Assembly: GCA_002083635.1 (NCBI GenBank)
Contig: MSXP01000007.1
Span: 248,001 to 312,000 of the forward strand
Direction of reading: 5' to 3'
Source of the DNA: Proteobacteria bacterium ST_bin12
GTDB taxonomy: Bacteria; Pseudomonadota; Gammaproteobacteria; Burkholderiales; Methylophilaceae
DNA length: 64,000 nucleotides
The notes beneath the pieces were generated by a model. The model saw nothing but the letters and a program-made list of their open reading frames with translations, searched no databases and was not told the origin of the DNA. Position 1 is the first letter of the stretch, and every line of letters starts with the position of its first letter. Both the position numbers and the translations under genes were made by a program. Positions 36,101-44,059 of this stretch are shown here, piece by piece.

Positions 36101-38446
36101 TTTTTTCGCTTTTTTCGCTACTGCTGATACTGTAGGCTGAGTTTTTGGTGCAATTTCTGTACTCAACTCTGCGTTTGATTCAATTTCTGACATTTCAGAC
36201 AAAGCTGCGGCGTGAGCAGACCATGCTGTTTGATTGACTTCCGCTTGATTATTTGCTCGCAACTCTGCTGCCCATCCCGCAAAAGCAGCGTTCATTTGCT
36301 CAATACCCGCAATTTGTTGATGACTGAGCACTGATTTTTTATCAAGCACGCCATTTAAAAAGTGCTCAACTTGGCCTGCAATATCACCCATCGTGCAGAG
36401 TCCAACTGTGCGGCCACTACCCTTGAGCGTGTGATAACTGCGCCTCACCTCTATTAATGCTTCAATGTCAGTTGAGTTAACACGCAATGCCTGACAATTT
36501 TGCGCAATGTGCGCCAACACTTCTTCGGCTTCTGTTAAATAAATGTCTAAAAGTTCAGCATCAAACGCTTGGTCTATCACTTTTACGTCGTCTGTATGAA
36601 TCATGATTGGCGACATTGCTGGACTCGTTTGAGACACATCAACAACACTGGCAGAAGCGGGCCTTTCTTGATTCACTTCTGGCGAAACAGTTTCAACCGA
36701 TTGAACGCCAGCATCAGCCAATGCTTCAGTCAGGCGAATAACTGCTTTTTCTAATGCTTGTTCAGACTCTGGCCGGGTTTTCGGCATTTCATCTGCATAC
36801 AAGCCAATCATACTTAAGCTTTCAGCTACTAGTTCAAATTGTGATTGATTAGCCACATATTGACTTGTTTGAAAATGCTCGACAAATTGATTGCTGATTT
36901 TGATGATTGTATAAGGTGTGGGCAATCCCAACATTTCAAACACAGCGGCAATTTGTTTTAATGGTTTAGCGGTTAATGTCAGCGGCGCTTTTTCTGCAGG
37001 CTGGCGGAAATAACTATCAAGCGCTTGTTCAGTCGTTTTAAGCGCTTCTTTAATTTGAGTAACCACCGCTTTTACTGTGTCTCTATCAAGCTCGCTAGCA
37101 CGTTCATTGCCCAGTTTTTCATAGCTTTCGCCAGATGAAATCGCTTCCAAACGATGCATTTCTGATAACAGTTTTTGCACTCTATCCGCATCAAGCTGTT
37201 GATAGTGATTGAGCGAAGTTTCTAATAAGTTAAGTGCGGCGGCAATTTCAATTAACGCGGCATGATTCACCTTAGTCGCATCGTCACGTAAAGTAGCACT
37301 TGCTAACTGCAAAGCCGCATACAAATCAACCACAACAACTTGACTGAGTTGACTTGTCAGATTCTGACTTTCCGCTAATTTATCGGAAAATTTAGTCATC
37401 AACACATTATCTACGTGTACTTGCGCAGCTCCAGCACTTGAACTTACTTTGCTAAAATCGATTGTATTCGATACATCGTCCCACAATTCACGCAATGCTT
37501 CTAATTGAAGAATCAACTGTTGAACGACCGCTAACTCATTTGCATCAATCGAAGCAGAATCAAAACTCATGCTAGATTTTTTGTCGACTAAAAGATCCAG
37601 CTCAAACACTTCTTTTACTCTGTGTATGTTCACTCTATCTACATCGCTGATTGCAACATAGTACAAAATGTCACGCAATAAGTGGTTGTGCGGTCTTGGC
37701 ACAGCATCAGATAAATGACGCAATTCTTGATCTAATTTGCGGCATAGTTTTTTTGCACCTGAGTTTTCGGCTATTTCTGTTTGCTCAAGCGATTCAGTAA
37801 AGGCACTTGCTGCCCACCACAGGGTTTTTTCACTATTTTTTTGTTGCGCATGGCTAACCTTTGCAACTGCTTGAGTCATGCTGTTTAAAGCAATACTTTG
37901 TTTTGTTTGTAGCCAACTTAGTAAAGATTTTTGATAACTTAGACGCTGCTCAATAACAAAGCTAGCGTATTCGGTGCTACTTAACTGCAAACTTGGCAGG
38001 TCTTTTGGTGCGCTGTTGCTCGTATCAGGAAAAAATAGCTCGCTTTCATCCATTGTTTCACCTAAAGCCAAAACGATTGGGTGAATAATAGGATATAAGC
38101 GCAACGGAATATCAGGTGCGCCATCAAGCAAATCTTGCAAGTAGCTTTTTAAGGATTCAACTGCTTTAATGAATAATTCAATTAAAGACGGGCTTGCATC
38201 AATTGTTTTTTTCTCTAGGCGTCCCGCAAGTTTTTCTAACTCAGCACAAAATCGTTTACAGCCCTCTAAACCAACCATATCAAGCGCACCTGATGCCTGG
38301 TATAAATCTGTTTGCGAGAGGCGCAACGGCGCAGTGTCGTGCAAGTTGTTTTGCACTGCTTTAAGATTCACCAATACAGCATCAAGTGATTGATTTATTT
38401 GGTCTTTAACCCAAGTTAAAGGGCCTATATCAAAATTTTCAGACAC
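33200..38446 (-). CDS. chpA: ChpA/PilL hybrid CheA kinase of the Pil-Chp system
   Basis: A 1748-aa chemosensory kinase for type IV pilus control. The N-terminal ~600 residues hold FimL-like, degenerate Hpt repeats. Three modules keep a candidate phospho-His: HTLKGSGRT (about 670), HTLASNA (about 838) and HTLKGSARM (about 1061). CheA core: dimerisation helices (about 1150-1260), HATPase with LRNAVAHGLES (about 1337), DDGAGIN and GRGVGLDVV; CheW-like domain (about 1490-1620); C-terminal receiver ALVVDDSLTMRK with Asp in DIILTDIEMPRMDG (about 1672) and Lys in FGKPV. GTG start, GGAG ten bases upstream. It is the last gene of pilGHIJ-chpA, 107 bp after pilJ, and is closed by a terminator. Confidence 0.93.
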   Translation of the reverse strand: MSENFDIGPLTWVKDQINQSLDAVLVNLKAVQNNLHDTAPLRLSQTDLYQASGALDMVGLEGCKRFCAELEKLAGRLEKKTIDASPSLIELFIKAVESLKSYLQDLLDGAPDIPLRLYPIIHPIVLALGETMDESELFFPDTSNSAPKDLPSLQLSSTEYASFVIEQRLSYQKSLLSWLQTKQSIALNSMTQAVAKVSHAQQKNSEKTLWWAASAFTESLEQTEIAENSGAKKLCRKLDQELRHLSDAVPRPHNHLLRDILYYVAISDVDRVNIHRVKEVFELDLLVDKKSSMSFDSASIDANELAVVQQLILQLEALRELWDDVSNTIDFSKVSSSAGAAQVHVDNVLMTKFSDKLAESQNLTSQLSQVVVVDLYAALQLASATLRDDATKVNHAALIEIAAALNLLETSLNHYQQLDADRVQKLLSEMHRLEAISSGESYEKLGNERASELDRDTVKAVVTQIKEALKTTEQALDSYFRQPAEKAPLTLTAKPLKQIAAVFEMLGLPTPYTIIKISNQFVEHFQTSQYVANQSQFELVAESLSMIGLYADEMPKTRPESEQALEKAVIRLTEALADAGVQSVETVSPEVNQERPASASVVDVSQTSPAMSPIMIHTDDVKVIDQAFDAELLDIYLTEAEEVLAHIAQNCQALRVNSTDIEALIEVRRSYHTLKGSGRTVGLCTMGDIAGQVEHFLNGVLDKKSVLSHQQIAGIEQMNAAFAGWAAELRANNQAEVNQTAWSAHAAALSEMSEIESNAELSTEIAPKTQPTVSAVAKKAKKPEPQVLIGGTRKMSRAFYDIFVKESMQNITTIEQDAARLATDSNLTPSDGAKVAAHTLASNALAAEFKTMGELGRTLEAWLNEVENWTAQHTSLYSSVAKMLSSMWVKISELRNPRSARALIDVLLESTEQAKQNNARSVSMSEPVPVADITFTLPSSEIVDINQAPTVELVAEQAIPNIIPIEPATEKYPEISRDDYEVKLATESKTYSTAVSNQSADNNLSSGNHSGFDKTQIDQELLTMFIEEAREILPEIGTELRAWRAHPKQSEHPDALQRALHTLKGSARMAGQAALGDAVHEMEDLVIRSLKRKTVDISFDDMFVDLDKIGSFFEDTLESTPKETINAIKQQDAPPSGRAIDRKAQFLRMRADTLDRLINDAGEISITRSRMEREISGVKQSSNDLTESVTRLRNYLRELEIEAETQLQSRLSILQESNENFDPLEFDRFTRLQELTRMIAESVNDVATIQYGLLTNLGQSEAALQQQNRMNRDLQQTLLGVRMLPFQQIAERLQRIVRQTARELKKSVDLVIEGETTEIDRSVLDKLGAPLEHLLRNAVAHGLESPLERKKSGKAETGTIKLKVLQDNDEIHITVTDDGAGINLERVKQKAIQNNLLDENSEVTEQSLMSIIFESGFSTADKVSQIAGRGVGLDVVRNDISGLGGRVDLNSEFGKGTVFSVHLPVTLTVAQVLAVRSGETVYALPVGMIEQAQKIKRQDLVNAYAAGEITWADKKYPIHYLSKLLDHEEHQPEDHAYSSILLLRSGSYNTALHIDEVIGNQEAVMKPIGAQLARVPGIVGATVAGDGSIMLIINPVQLANREILAVGSVMVKAAKKVAVVTAKPRALVVDDSLTMRKVLGRLLEREGYEVLLAKDGMDAMQVLQESIPDIILTDIEMPRMDGFGLARNIRDDARTANTPLIMISSRTADKHQNLAKEIGVDAFFGKPVQDDELIGKVNELLAKQQTKH

Positions 38447-38553
38447 CTAGGTTTAACTCCACATTAAATATAGCCATTAACATTAGTTTGCTTGATAAAA
38501 CTAAACTTAAGCTATAGACAAACAATAGGCATTTCAGTCAAATAATTACTAAA

Positions 38554-40287
38554 TTAAGCCAATTTAAAGCCCGCAACAGAGTCGCGTAACTCTTCAGCTA
38601 GCGTGGTCAATTGACCAACTGATTCGGCAGTTTGTTTTGTACCCTCAGTCGTTTGCGATGTAATTTCCTGAATTTGCTGCATGTTTTTCGTCACCGTTGA
38701 AGCTACTTCAGTTTGCGCTTCAGTTGCCGTTGAAATCGATTGAATCAAACGCGCCAAGTTATTAGTAACCGTTTCAATCTCCGTCAATGCTTGTCCCGCT
38801 GCATCTGATAATCGCGCTCCTTCAACCACACCCTCAGTTGATTTCTCCATCGCGGCAACAGCAGAGTTAGTATCGGTCTGAATCGTTTTTACAATCGCGC
38901 CAATTTGCTTAGTCGCTTCTGATGAACGTTCCGCTAGTCGCTGCACCTCTTCCGCAACCACCGTAAAGCCCCTACCTGCTTCACCCGCTGATGCCGCCTG
39001 AATCGCCGCGTTCAAGGCCAGAATATTGGTTTGCTCAGTAATATCAGAAATCAATTCCACGATCTCGCCAATCTCTTGCGAGCTTTCGCCCAAACGTTTG
39101 ATTCGTTTTGAAGTTTCTTGAATTTGTTCACGAATGCCGTTCATACCTGCAATCGTATTTTGTACTGCTTGTGAACCTTGTGTCGCCGCTTGTAATGAGC
39201 GCTGCGCAACCTGTGAAGCTTGGCTCGCGTTGCTGGATACTTGCAAGATTGAGCGTGTCATATTCGAAACCGCATCTGTGGTTTCTGTAATTTGTTTCGA
39301 TTGTTTTTCTGCCGCTGATAATAAGCCCACTGATGTGGCCTGCGCTTGTCCAGTTGCCGTATTCACTTGTTCAGATGCGCGGTTAATTTCCGTTACCAAG
39401 TCACGCAAGCTATCAATCGTATAGTTAATAGAGTCAGCAATCGCGCCCGTAATATTCTCTTTTACCTCCGCGCGCACGGTTAAGTCGCCATCCGCTAAAT
39501 CTCCCATTTCATCTAGCAAGTTTAAAACCGCCATTTGGTTTTGCTGACCATCGTTTTCCAGCATCATCACAGCGCTTTCAATTTGTTTCACTTGGCGAGA
39601 GCCAAAATACGCAATCAAAAAGATGATTAACAAACCCAATAATGCCAATGCAATTTGAATGGTATTCACTAACTTGTTACTGGATTCAGCAATTTGCACA
39701 GACTCTTTTTGCACTTCACTGTTCAACGCTAAAACCGTTTGTTTGTTAATTTCATAAGCACTTGCTAAATCACCCAATGGTTTTGCTGCAGCAATTGCGC
39801 CAAGTTTAATGGCGACTTCAAAGTCTTTATTGTAAATACGATAAAAATTCTCATTTGATTTCAGTACAGCCTGATAAGCACCGCCCAGTTTGTTTATATC
39901 AAGATTGTTCTTCCAAAATTCAACACGTTTGTTGTATTCTGCTTCAGCAGCTTTCACCTCGGCTAGCTTCCTGTCACGTTTTTGATAATCAGAGTTTGAT
40001 GTTGCTACATAAGCTTCATTGACAGCCGCAAACGCGTCTACCGCATAAAGTGGCGGCGGCAGGATATCCGCACGCAAGTTATCGTTTGTTTTAATTTTGT
40101 CATACACTGGGCCGCCAACTCGCACCTGACTAATCACGTAAAAAGCTAAAATAATAAAAATAATCAACCCAATTACAGGGCCAATCACTTGACCATATCC
40201 ACGGCTGCCGCTGCCTGAGGATTTCAGGGTAAATATTTGCTTAACTTTTGATGGAAGTTCTTTAATTGCTTGCATATTGAGAGCCAT
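38554..40287 (-). CDS. pilJ: PilJ methyl-accepting chemotaxis protein
   Basis: A 577-aa inner-membrane receptor feeding the Pil-Chp kinase. Transmembrane segments at about 33-53 and 208-228 bound a periplasmic PilJ-type sensor domain of about 155 residues; a HAMP-like stretch (about 230-300) and a long coiled-coil signalling domain follow. The hairpin tip is ITEQTNILALNAAIQAASAGEAGRGF-like (about 420-445), the variant seen in PilJ proteins. Shorter than the ~680-aa Pseudomonas PilJ, mainly in the periplasmic part. AAGGA five bases before the ATG. A 245-bp gap with direct repeats separates it from pilI, so it may have its own promoter. Confidence 0.92.
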   Translation of the reverse strand: MALNMQAIKELPSKVKQIFTLKSSGSGSRGYGQVIGPVIGLIIFIILAFYVISQVRVGGPVYDKIKTNDNLRADILPPPLYAVDAFAAVNEAYVATSNSDYQKRDRKLAEVKAAEAEYNKRVEFWKNNLDINKLGGAYQAVLKSNENFYRIYNKDFEVAIKLGAIAAAKPLGDLASAYEINKQTVLALNSEVQKESVQIAESSNKLVNTIQIALALLGLLIIFLIAYFGSRQVKQIESAVMMLENDGQQNQMAVLNLLDEMGDLADGDLTVRAEVKENITGAIADSINYTIDSLRDLVTEINRASEQVNTATGQAQATSVGLLSAAEKQSKQITETTDAVSNMTRSILQVSSNASQASQVAQRSLQAATQGSQAVQNTIAGMNGIREQIQETSKRIKRLGESSQEIGEIVELISDITEQTNILALNAAIQAASAGEAGRGFTVVAEEVQRLAERSSEATKQIGAIVKTIQTDTNSAVAAMEKSTEGVVEGARLSDAAGQALTEIETVTNNLARLIQSISTATEAQTEVASTVTKNMQQIQEITSQTTEGTKQTAESVGQLTTLAEELRDSVAGFKLA

Positions 40288-40360
40288 GTTGATTCCTTTA
40301 AGTTTTACTAAATTATCTCAATGTAATTGATGTATTTGAAGATAATTAAATCTAACTGTA

Positions 40361-40401
40361 TAACGACATTTAACGACTAAAATTAACCAATTTTTTACGA
40401 C
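40361..40401 (-). repeat. TAACGAC direct repeats upstream of pilJ
   Basis: TAACGACATT (40361-40370) and TAACGACTAA (40371-40380) are head-to-tail copies exactly 10 bp apart, and a third ACGAC lies at 40397-40401. They sit 75-115 bp upstream of the pilJ start. One-helical-turn spacing suggests a binding site for a dimeric regulator, though no regulator is identified. The rest of the 245-bp pilI-pilJ gap is AT-rich without a clear terminator. Confidence 0.35.
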
Positions 40402-40532
40402 TTAAATCATGAAACTTTTTTAAATTTTTATACTTAAAATTTCAATACCCGTTTTTACTACTTTTGTTGCTACTACTGTTGTTAATATGAATCACTTCAT
40501 ACATGAATAATTAACCTAAATGACTAATGCGT

Positions 40533-41057
40533 CTAGGTCGCATAAGGCGTTGCAAATTCTTTTGAGCGAACTAGTTTGTCGCAATCCAGCAAATACCAAG
40601 TACGATTTTCAGCATCCTGATAGGTCTGGTTTTTTAAGCATATATGATCCCCTGCCAACACTTCACCCAAACGCATTTCATCTAGTTTGCGCAATCCAAT
40701 GAGTTTATCGACCATAAATGCCACGTTTGTAGTGACAACATCGCTAATCAGCAACAAACGCGCGCTGGATGAAATATTGGTAAATGTATTTTCGATGAGT
40801 TGTGCTAAATCATTAATGGCATACAGCACGCCCCGCACGTTAGCCACGCCTAAAAACCAAGGTTTTACCAAAGGCACACTGTGAATATCCATAATTGGCA
40901 AGGTTTCACTGATTTCTTGTAAATTAACCAGCACATTTTTACCACCAATTAGCACGCCCAAATAACCAGCTGGGGGCTCAGCACCAACTTTTTTAGCGTT
41001 TTCCAGTCGCGCTAGAATGTTGGTTTGATATTCGCGTAATTGTGATTGTTTAGACAT
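40533..41057 (-). CDS. pilI: PilI, CheW-like coupling protein
   Basis: A 174-aa CheW-domain adaptor that links PilJ to the ChpA kinase. The CheW fold spans about 30-165: GYLGVLIGGKNVLVNLQEISE, PWFLGVANVRGVLYAINDLAQL, RLLLISDVVTTNVAFMV and LRKLDEM. Placed between pilH (24 bp upstream) and pilJ, as in other Pil-Chp clusters. The final residues (KLVRSKEFATPYAT) are poorly conserved. Confidence 0.9.
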   Translation of the reverse strand: MSKQSQLREYQTNILARLENAKKVGAEPPAGYLGVLIGGKNVLVNLQEISETLPIMDIHSVPLVKPWFLGVANVRGVLYAINDLAQLIENTFTNISSSARLLLISDVVTTNVAFMVDKLIGLRKLDEMRLGEVLAGDHICLKNQTYQDAENRTWYLLDCDKLVRSKEFATPYAT

Positions 41058-41081
41058 ATATTTAACTAATTCGCACTATGA

Positions 41082-41450
41082 TTATTCTTGTAGTTTATCA
41101 ATCCACACTTTTAAATCAGCTTTTTGAATCGGTTTTAGCAAACAGGCCTTAGCGCCCATTTTTTCTGCCCATGCGTGGTCGGTCACTTGTAACTTTCCTG
41201 AGCATAAAATCACGGGCAAACTGGCTGTAGCAGGATCTTTAGTTAAAGACCTCGTGGCTTGAAATCCTGTTAGTCCGGTCATGATAATGTCCATAATAAT
41301 AAGATCTGGCGCAATTTCAGCAGCACGCTCTACGCAGGCCTCACCACTTTCTAATGCAAATACTTGATAACCATCTGACTCTAACAACTCGGTCAAGTAG
41401 AAACGGTCCGTTGCCGAGTCATCTACAATCAAAATCTTATTAATCGCCAT
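41082..41450 (-). CDS. pilH: PilH single-domain response regulator
   Basis: A 122-aa receiver, the second CheY-like protein of the Pil-Chp system, thought to drain phosphate or favour pilus retraction. ILIVDDSATDRF supplies the acidic pocket, Asp about 54 in LIIMDIIMTGLTGFQATR is the phospho-acceptor and Lys in CLLKPIQ completes the site. The usual Pro at D+4 (MPG) is Thr here (MTG). The GFQATRSLTKDPATA segment matches PilH of Pseudomonas closely. AGGGGA lies before the ATG; 14 bp after pilG. Confidence 0.9.
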   Translation of the reverse strand: MAINKILIVDDSATDRFYLTELLESDGYQVFALESGEACVERAAEIAPDLIIMDIIMTGLTGFQATRSLTKDPATASLPVILCSGKLQVTDHAWAEKMGAKACLLKPIQKADLKVWIDKLQE

Positions 41451-41464
41451 TCATATTCCCCTAT

Positions 41465-41896
41465 TTATTCACTCGCAACATCTGCGGAATTTTTTTTGTT
41501 ATTCAGATAAGCCTCGCTGGTGTAGGCGTTAATCGCATCAATTAACGTATCTTGAGTAAAAGGCTTGGTAAGATATTCATCAGAACCCGCCATGCGCCCA
41601 CGCGCGCGATCAAATAAACCATCTTTACTAGACAACATGATGACAGGGGTAGATTTAAAACGGGCGTTGCGCTTAATAAGTGCGCATGTTTGATATCCAT
41701 CTAGGCGTGGCATCATGATATCAACAAAAATAACTTGCGGATGTTGATCAGCAATTTTAGACAAAGCATCAAAGCCATCTTCTGCCAGAATGACTTCACA
41801 ACCAGCAGATTTAAGAAAAATCTCGGCACTGCGTCTAATCGTATTGCTATCATCGATGACCATTACTTTTGTACCAGCCAGATTTGCTTGTGCCAC
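41465..41896 (-). CDS. pilG: PilG single-domain response regulator
   Basis: A 143-aa receiver that relays ChpA phosphorylation to promote pilus extension. Very close to Pseudomonas PilG: KVMVIDDSNTIRRSAEI, FVDIMMPRLDGYQTCALIK (Asp about 60), STPVIMLSSKDGLFDRA, DEYLTKPF. The C-terminal 20 residues (LNNKKNSADVASE) are extra. GTG start with GGGAG nine bases upstream. First gene of the operon; its promoter lies in the 269-bp AT-rich region shared with the divergent FIST gene. Confidence 0.93.
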   Translation of the reverse strand: MAQANLAGTKVMVIDDSNTIRRSAEIFLKSAGCEVILAEDGFDALSKIADQHPQVIFVDIMMPRLDGYQTCALIKRNARFKSTPVIMLSSKDGLFDRARGRMAGSDEYLTKPFTQDTLIDAINAYTSEAYLNNKKNSADVASE

Positions 41897-42165
41897 GTTT
41901 TTATACTCCCAAGGTTATATTAAAAACGTCTTATATAACCAAATTAAAAAATATTCTATCTAAAAACATGTTTTTACATTATTCTTTTAATCACTTAAGC
42001 GCAATAAAAAATTGAATAACCTTAATAGTACACATAAAATATTACATTTTTTAAAATAATTTGCAACACTTACGTAATATTTGTAATAATATACTTTAAC
42101 TATATTCAATAATTGCAGTATAAATTGTAACTATTTGAACGGTATCACACTGGGGGCGAACGAAA
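41897..42165. promoter_or_regulatory. divergent promoter region pilG / FIST gene
   Basis: 269 bp, strikingly AT-rich, with no ORF of its own. For the FIST gene a weak TTTAAC (42095-42100), 18-bp spacer, TATAAA (42119-42124) can be proposed. The palindrome TTACGTAA lies at 42070-42077. I could not pick a convincing pilG promoter. Confidence 0.35.
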
Positions 42166-43326
42166 ATGCTTATTAGACAAGAATCCGTAGATTCAAAAAT
42201 GGCACTAAAAGATTTACCCAACAACTCTCCGCTGGCAAGCGCAAACTTAGTATTGGCTTTCGGCTCCATAAAGAGATTCAACGAAGGTAAGTTGCAGGGC
42301 TTTTTAAAGTCACGCTACCCAACCGCCCAAGTGATTGGCTGTACCACCTCTGGCGAAATCAGCCCTAACGGCGTATTTGACGATAGCATTCAAATCACAG
42401 CCATCCAATGGGAAAAAACCGTTCAACGTGTTGCGCAAACTAAAATGTCGGGCATGCAAAGCTCTTTTGAAGCTGCAGCTGGCTTAGCTAAACAATTAAA
42501 AGCTGACACGTTACGCACAGTTTTAGTAATTTCGGATGGCTTAAATGTTAACGGCTCTGAACTATTAAAAGGCTTTCAAAGTGTGCTGGGTGATATCCCA
42601 ATTGTGGGTGGCTTGGCAGGTGACGGCGGGGCTTTTGTTAAGACATTACAACTTTACAACGATACGGTTTCAGATAATTTAGTCATTGCGGTTGGCTTAT
42701 ATGGGCCTGCACTTATCACGGCAAGCGGCGCTTTGGGTGGCTGGAAGCCTTATGGTCCGCCACGCACAGTGACTAAATCTGAGAAGAACGTGGTTTTTGA
42801 AATGGATGGAAAACCCGCTTTACCGCTTTATAGAATGTACATCGGCGAAGCTTTTTCAAAAGGCTTACCAGGCACTGGTTTAAAATTTCCGCTGGCGGTG
42901 ATTGAAGAAGGCAAACGCGATGTTGAAAAAATTCGTACTTTATTGGCGATTGATCCCAAAAACAACAGCCTGACATTTGCTGGCAACGTAGAAGAAGGCG
43001 AAACCGTTCGCCTATGTCAAACTAATCACGATAGACTTGTGGATGGCGCAGGCGCTGCTGCAAACCTAGTGATGGACGGCTTAAGTGCAAACAAAACCAA
43101 TCAAACTGGCTTAGCTTTATGTGTAAGTTGCGTTGGCCGTAAAGGTGTAATGGCGGAACTAGTAGGAGATGAAATCAAACTGGTGCAGCAGATTCTAGGC
43201 CCACAAACGAGCTTGACAGGCTTTTATTCTTACGGCGAGCTAGCACCACGCCCAAACACAACCGACAGCGTACTACATAATCAGACCATGACCATTGGCT
43301 ATTTAAGCGAGAACTTACTGGCATAG
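42166..43326 (+). CDS. stand-alone FIST-domain sensor protein
   Basis: A 386-aa soluble protein made of a FIST N domain (about 28-215; VIGCTTSGEISPNGVFDDSIQ, VLVISDGLNVNGSELLKGF, PIVGGLAGDGGAF) and a FIST C domain (about 225-370; FPLAVIEEGKRDVEKIRTLLAID, GNVEEGETVRLC, ALCVSCVGRKGVMAELVGDE, GFYSYGELAPRP). FIST domains bind small ligands and feed signalling proteins; the haem protein NosP, an NO sensor, has the same stand-alone layout. Only two histidines are present, about 288 (NHDRL) and 371 (VLHNQ), which limits possible haem ligands. GGGGGCG precedes the ATG. Divergent from pilG, so a link to pilus chemosensing is plausible. A terminator follows. Confidence 0.88.
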   Translation: MLIRQESVDSKMALKDLPNNSPLASANLVLAFGSIKRFNEGKLQGFLKSRYPTAQVIGCTTSGEISPNGVFDDSIQITAIQWEKTVQRVAQTKMSGMQSSFEAAAGLAKQLKADTLRTVLVISDGLNVNGSELLKGFQSVLGDIPIVGGLAGDGGAFVKTLQLYNDTVSDNLVIAVGLYGPALITASGALGGWKPYGPPRTVTKSEKNVVFEMDGKPALPLYRMYIGEAFSKGLPGTGLKFPLAVIEEGKRDVEKIRTLLAIDPKNNSLTFAGNVEEGETVRLCQTNHDRLVDGAGAAANLVMDGLSANKTNQTGLALCVSCVGRKGVMAELVGDEIKLVQQILGPQTSLTGFYSYGELAPRPNTTDSVLHNQTMTIGYLSENLLA

Positions 43327-43369
43327 TGAGTTTATTGCTTTAATTTAAAATTTTTCGCTTCAAAACGAT

Positions 43370-43402
43370 AAGCATCTGTTCTAAACAGGTGCTTTTTGTT
43401 TT
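43370..43402 (+). terminator. Rho-independent terminator after FIST gene
   Basis: AAGCATCTGTT (43370-43380) pairs with AACAGGTGCTT (43384-43394), one G-U pair, followed by TTTGTTTT. It separates the FIST gene from tpx. Confidence 0.82.
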
Positions 43403-43461
43403 ATGATAATCAATACACATTAACGCATCATTTGTGTTGTTTATTCAAAAAGGAAAAAATC

Positions 43462-43962
43462 ATGTCTAGCTCAGTAACCCTTAAAGGCAATCCCGTAGAT
43501 GTTGCAGGCAATTTGCCAAAAGTTGGCAGTACTGCGCCGAATTTCACACTGGTTGATAAAGCATTAGCCGATGTCACATTAGAAACTTACGCTGGCAAAC
43601 GCAAAGTATTGAACATTTTTCCGAGTGTCGATACACCAACCTGCGCGATGTCAATTCGTGCATTCAACAAACATGCAGCTGGCTTGTCCAACACTGTTGT
43701 GCTGAACGTTTCTGCTGATTTGCCGTTTGCTCAAACACGCTTTTGTGCCGCAGAAGGCATTGAAAATGTGGTCAACCTTTCAACCATGCGCGGTCGCGAT
43801 TTTCTCATGAACTACGGCGTATTGTTGTTTACCAGCAAGTTGGCTGGTTTGGCTGCACGTGCAGTCATTGTGATTGATGAAAACAATGTCATTAAATATC
43901 TTGAGTTAGTGCCAGAAATTGCGAATGAGCCCAATTATGATGCGGCTTTAGCAGCATTATAA
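43462..43962 (+). CDS. tpx: thiol peroxidase
   Basis: A 166-aa atypical 2-Cys peroxiredoxin that reduces H2O2 and alkyl peroxides with thioredoxin. Peroxidatic Cys in PSVDTPTCAMSIRAF (about residue 60), resolving Cys in QTRFCAAEGIENV (about 94), the Tpx start VTLKGNPVDVAGNLPKVGS and the end AALAAL. The ATG at 43462 with AGGAAA seven bases before it gives the normal Tpx length; the open frame reaches back into the preceding terminator and should not be used. Bounded by terminators on both sides, so probably monocistronic. Confidence 0.95.
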   Translation: MSSSVTLKGNPVDVAGNLPKVGSTAPNFTLVDKALADVTLETYAGKRKVLNIFPSVDTPTCAMSIRAFNKHAAGLSNTVVLNVSADLPFAQTRFCAAEGIENVVNLSTMRGRDFLMNYGVLLFTSKLAGLAARAVIVIDENNVIKYLELVPEIANEPNYDAALAAL

Positions 43963-43978
43963 TCAGTATTTGTTTAAT

Positions 43979-44008
43979 GAAAAAAGCCAGCTTATGCTGG
44001 TTTTTTTC
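43979..44008. terminator. bidirectional terminator between tpx and MazG-like gene
   Basis: GAAAAAAGCCAGC (43979-43991) pairs with GCTGGTTTTTTTC (43996-44008), one G-U pair, 4-nt loop, with A/T runs on both sides. Its core resembles the terminator at 6466-6491. Confidence 0.9.
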
Positions 44009-44059
44009 ATATCTATTCTTAAATCTAATCAAATATTTGAAACAAACAATAGATTAACT

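Noticed and set aside
43396..43461. N-terminal extension of tpx
   Set aside because: It begins in the FIST terminator; the Shine-Dalgarno sequence and family length fix the start at 43462.
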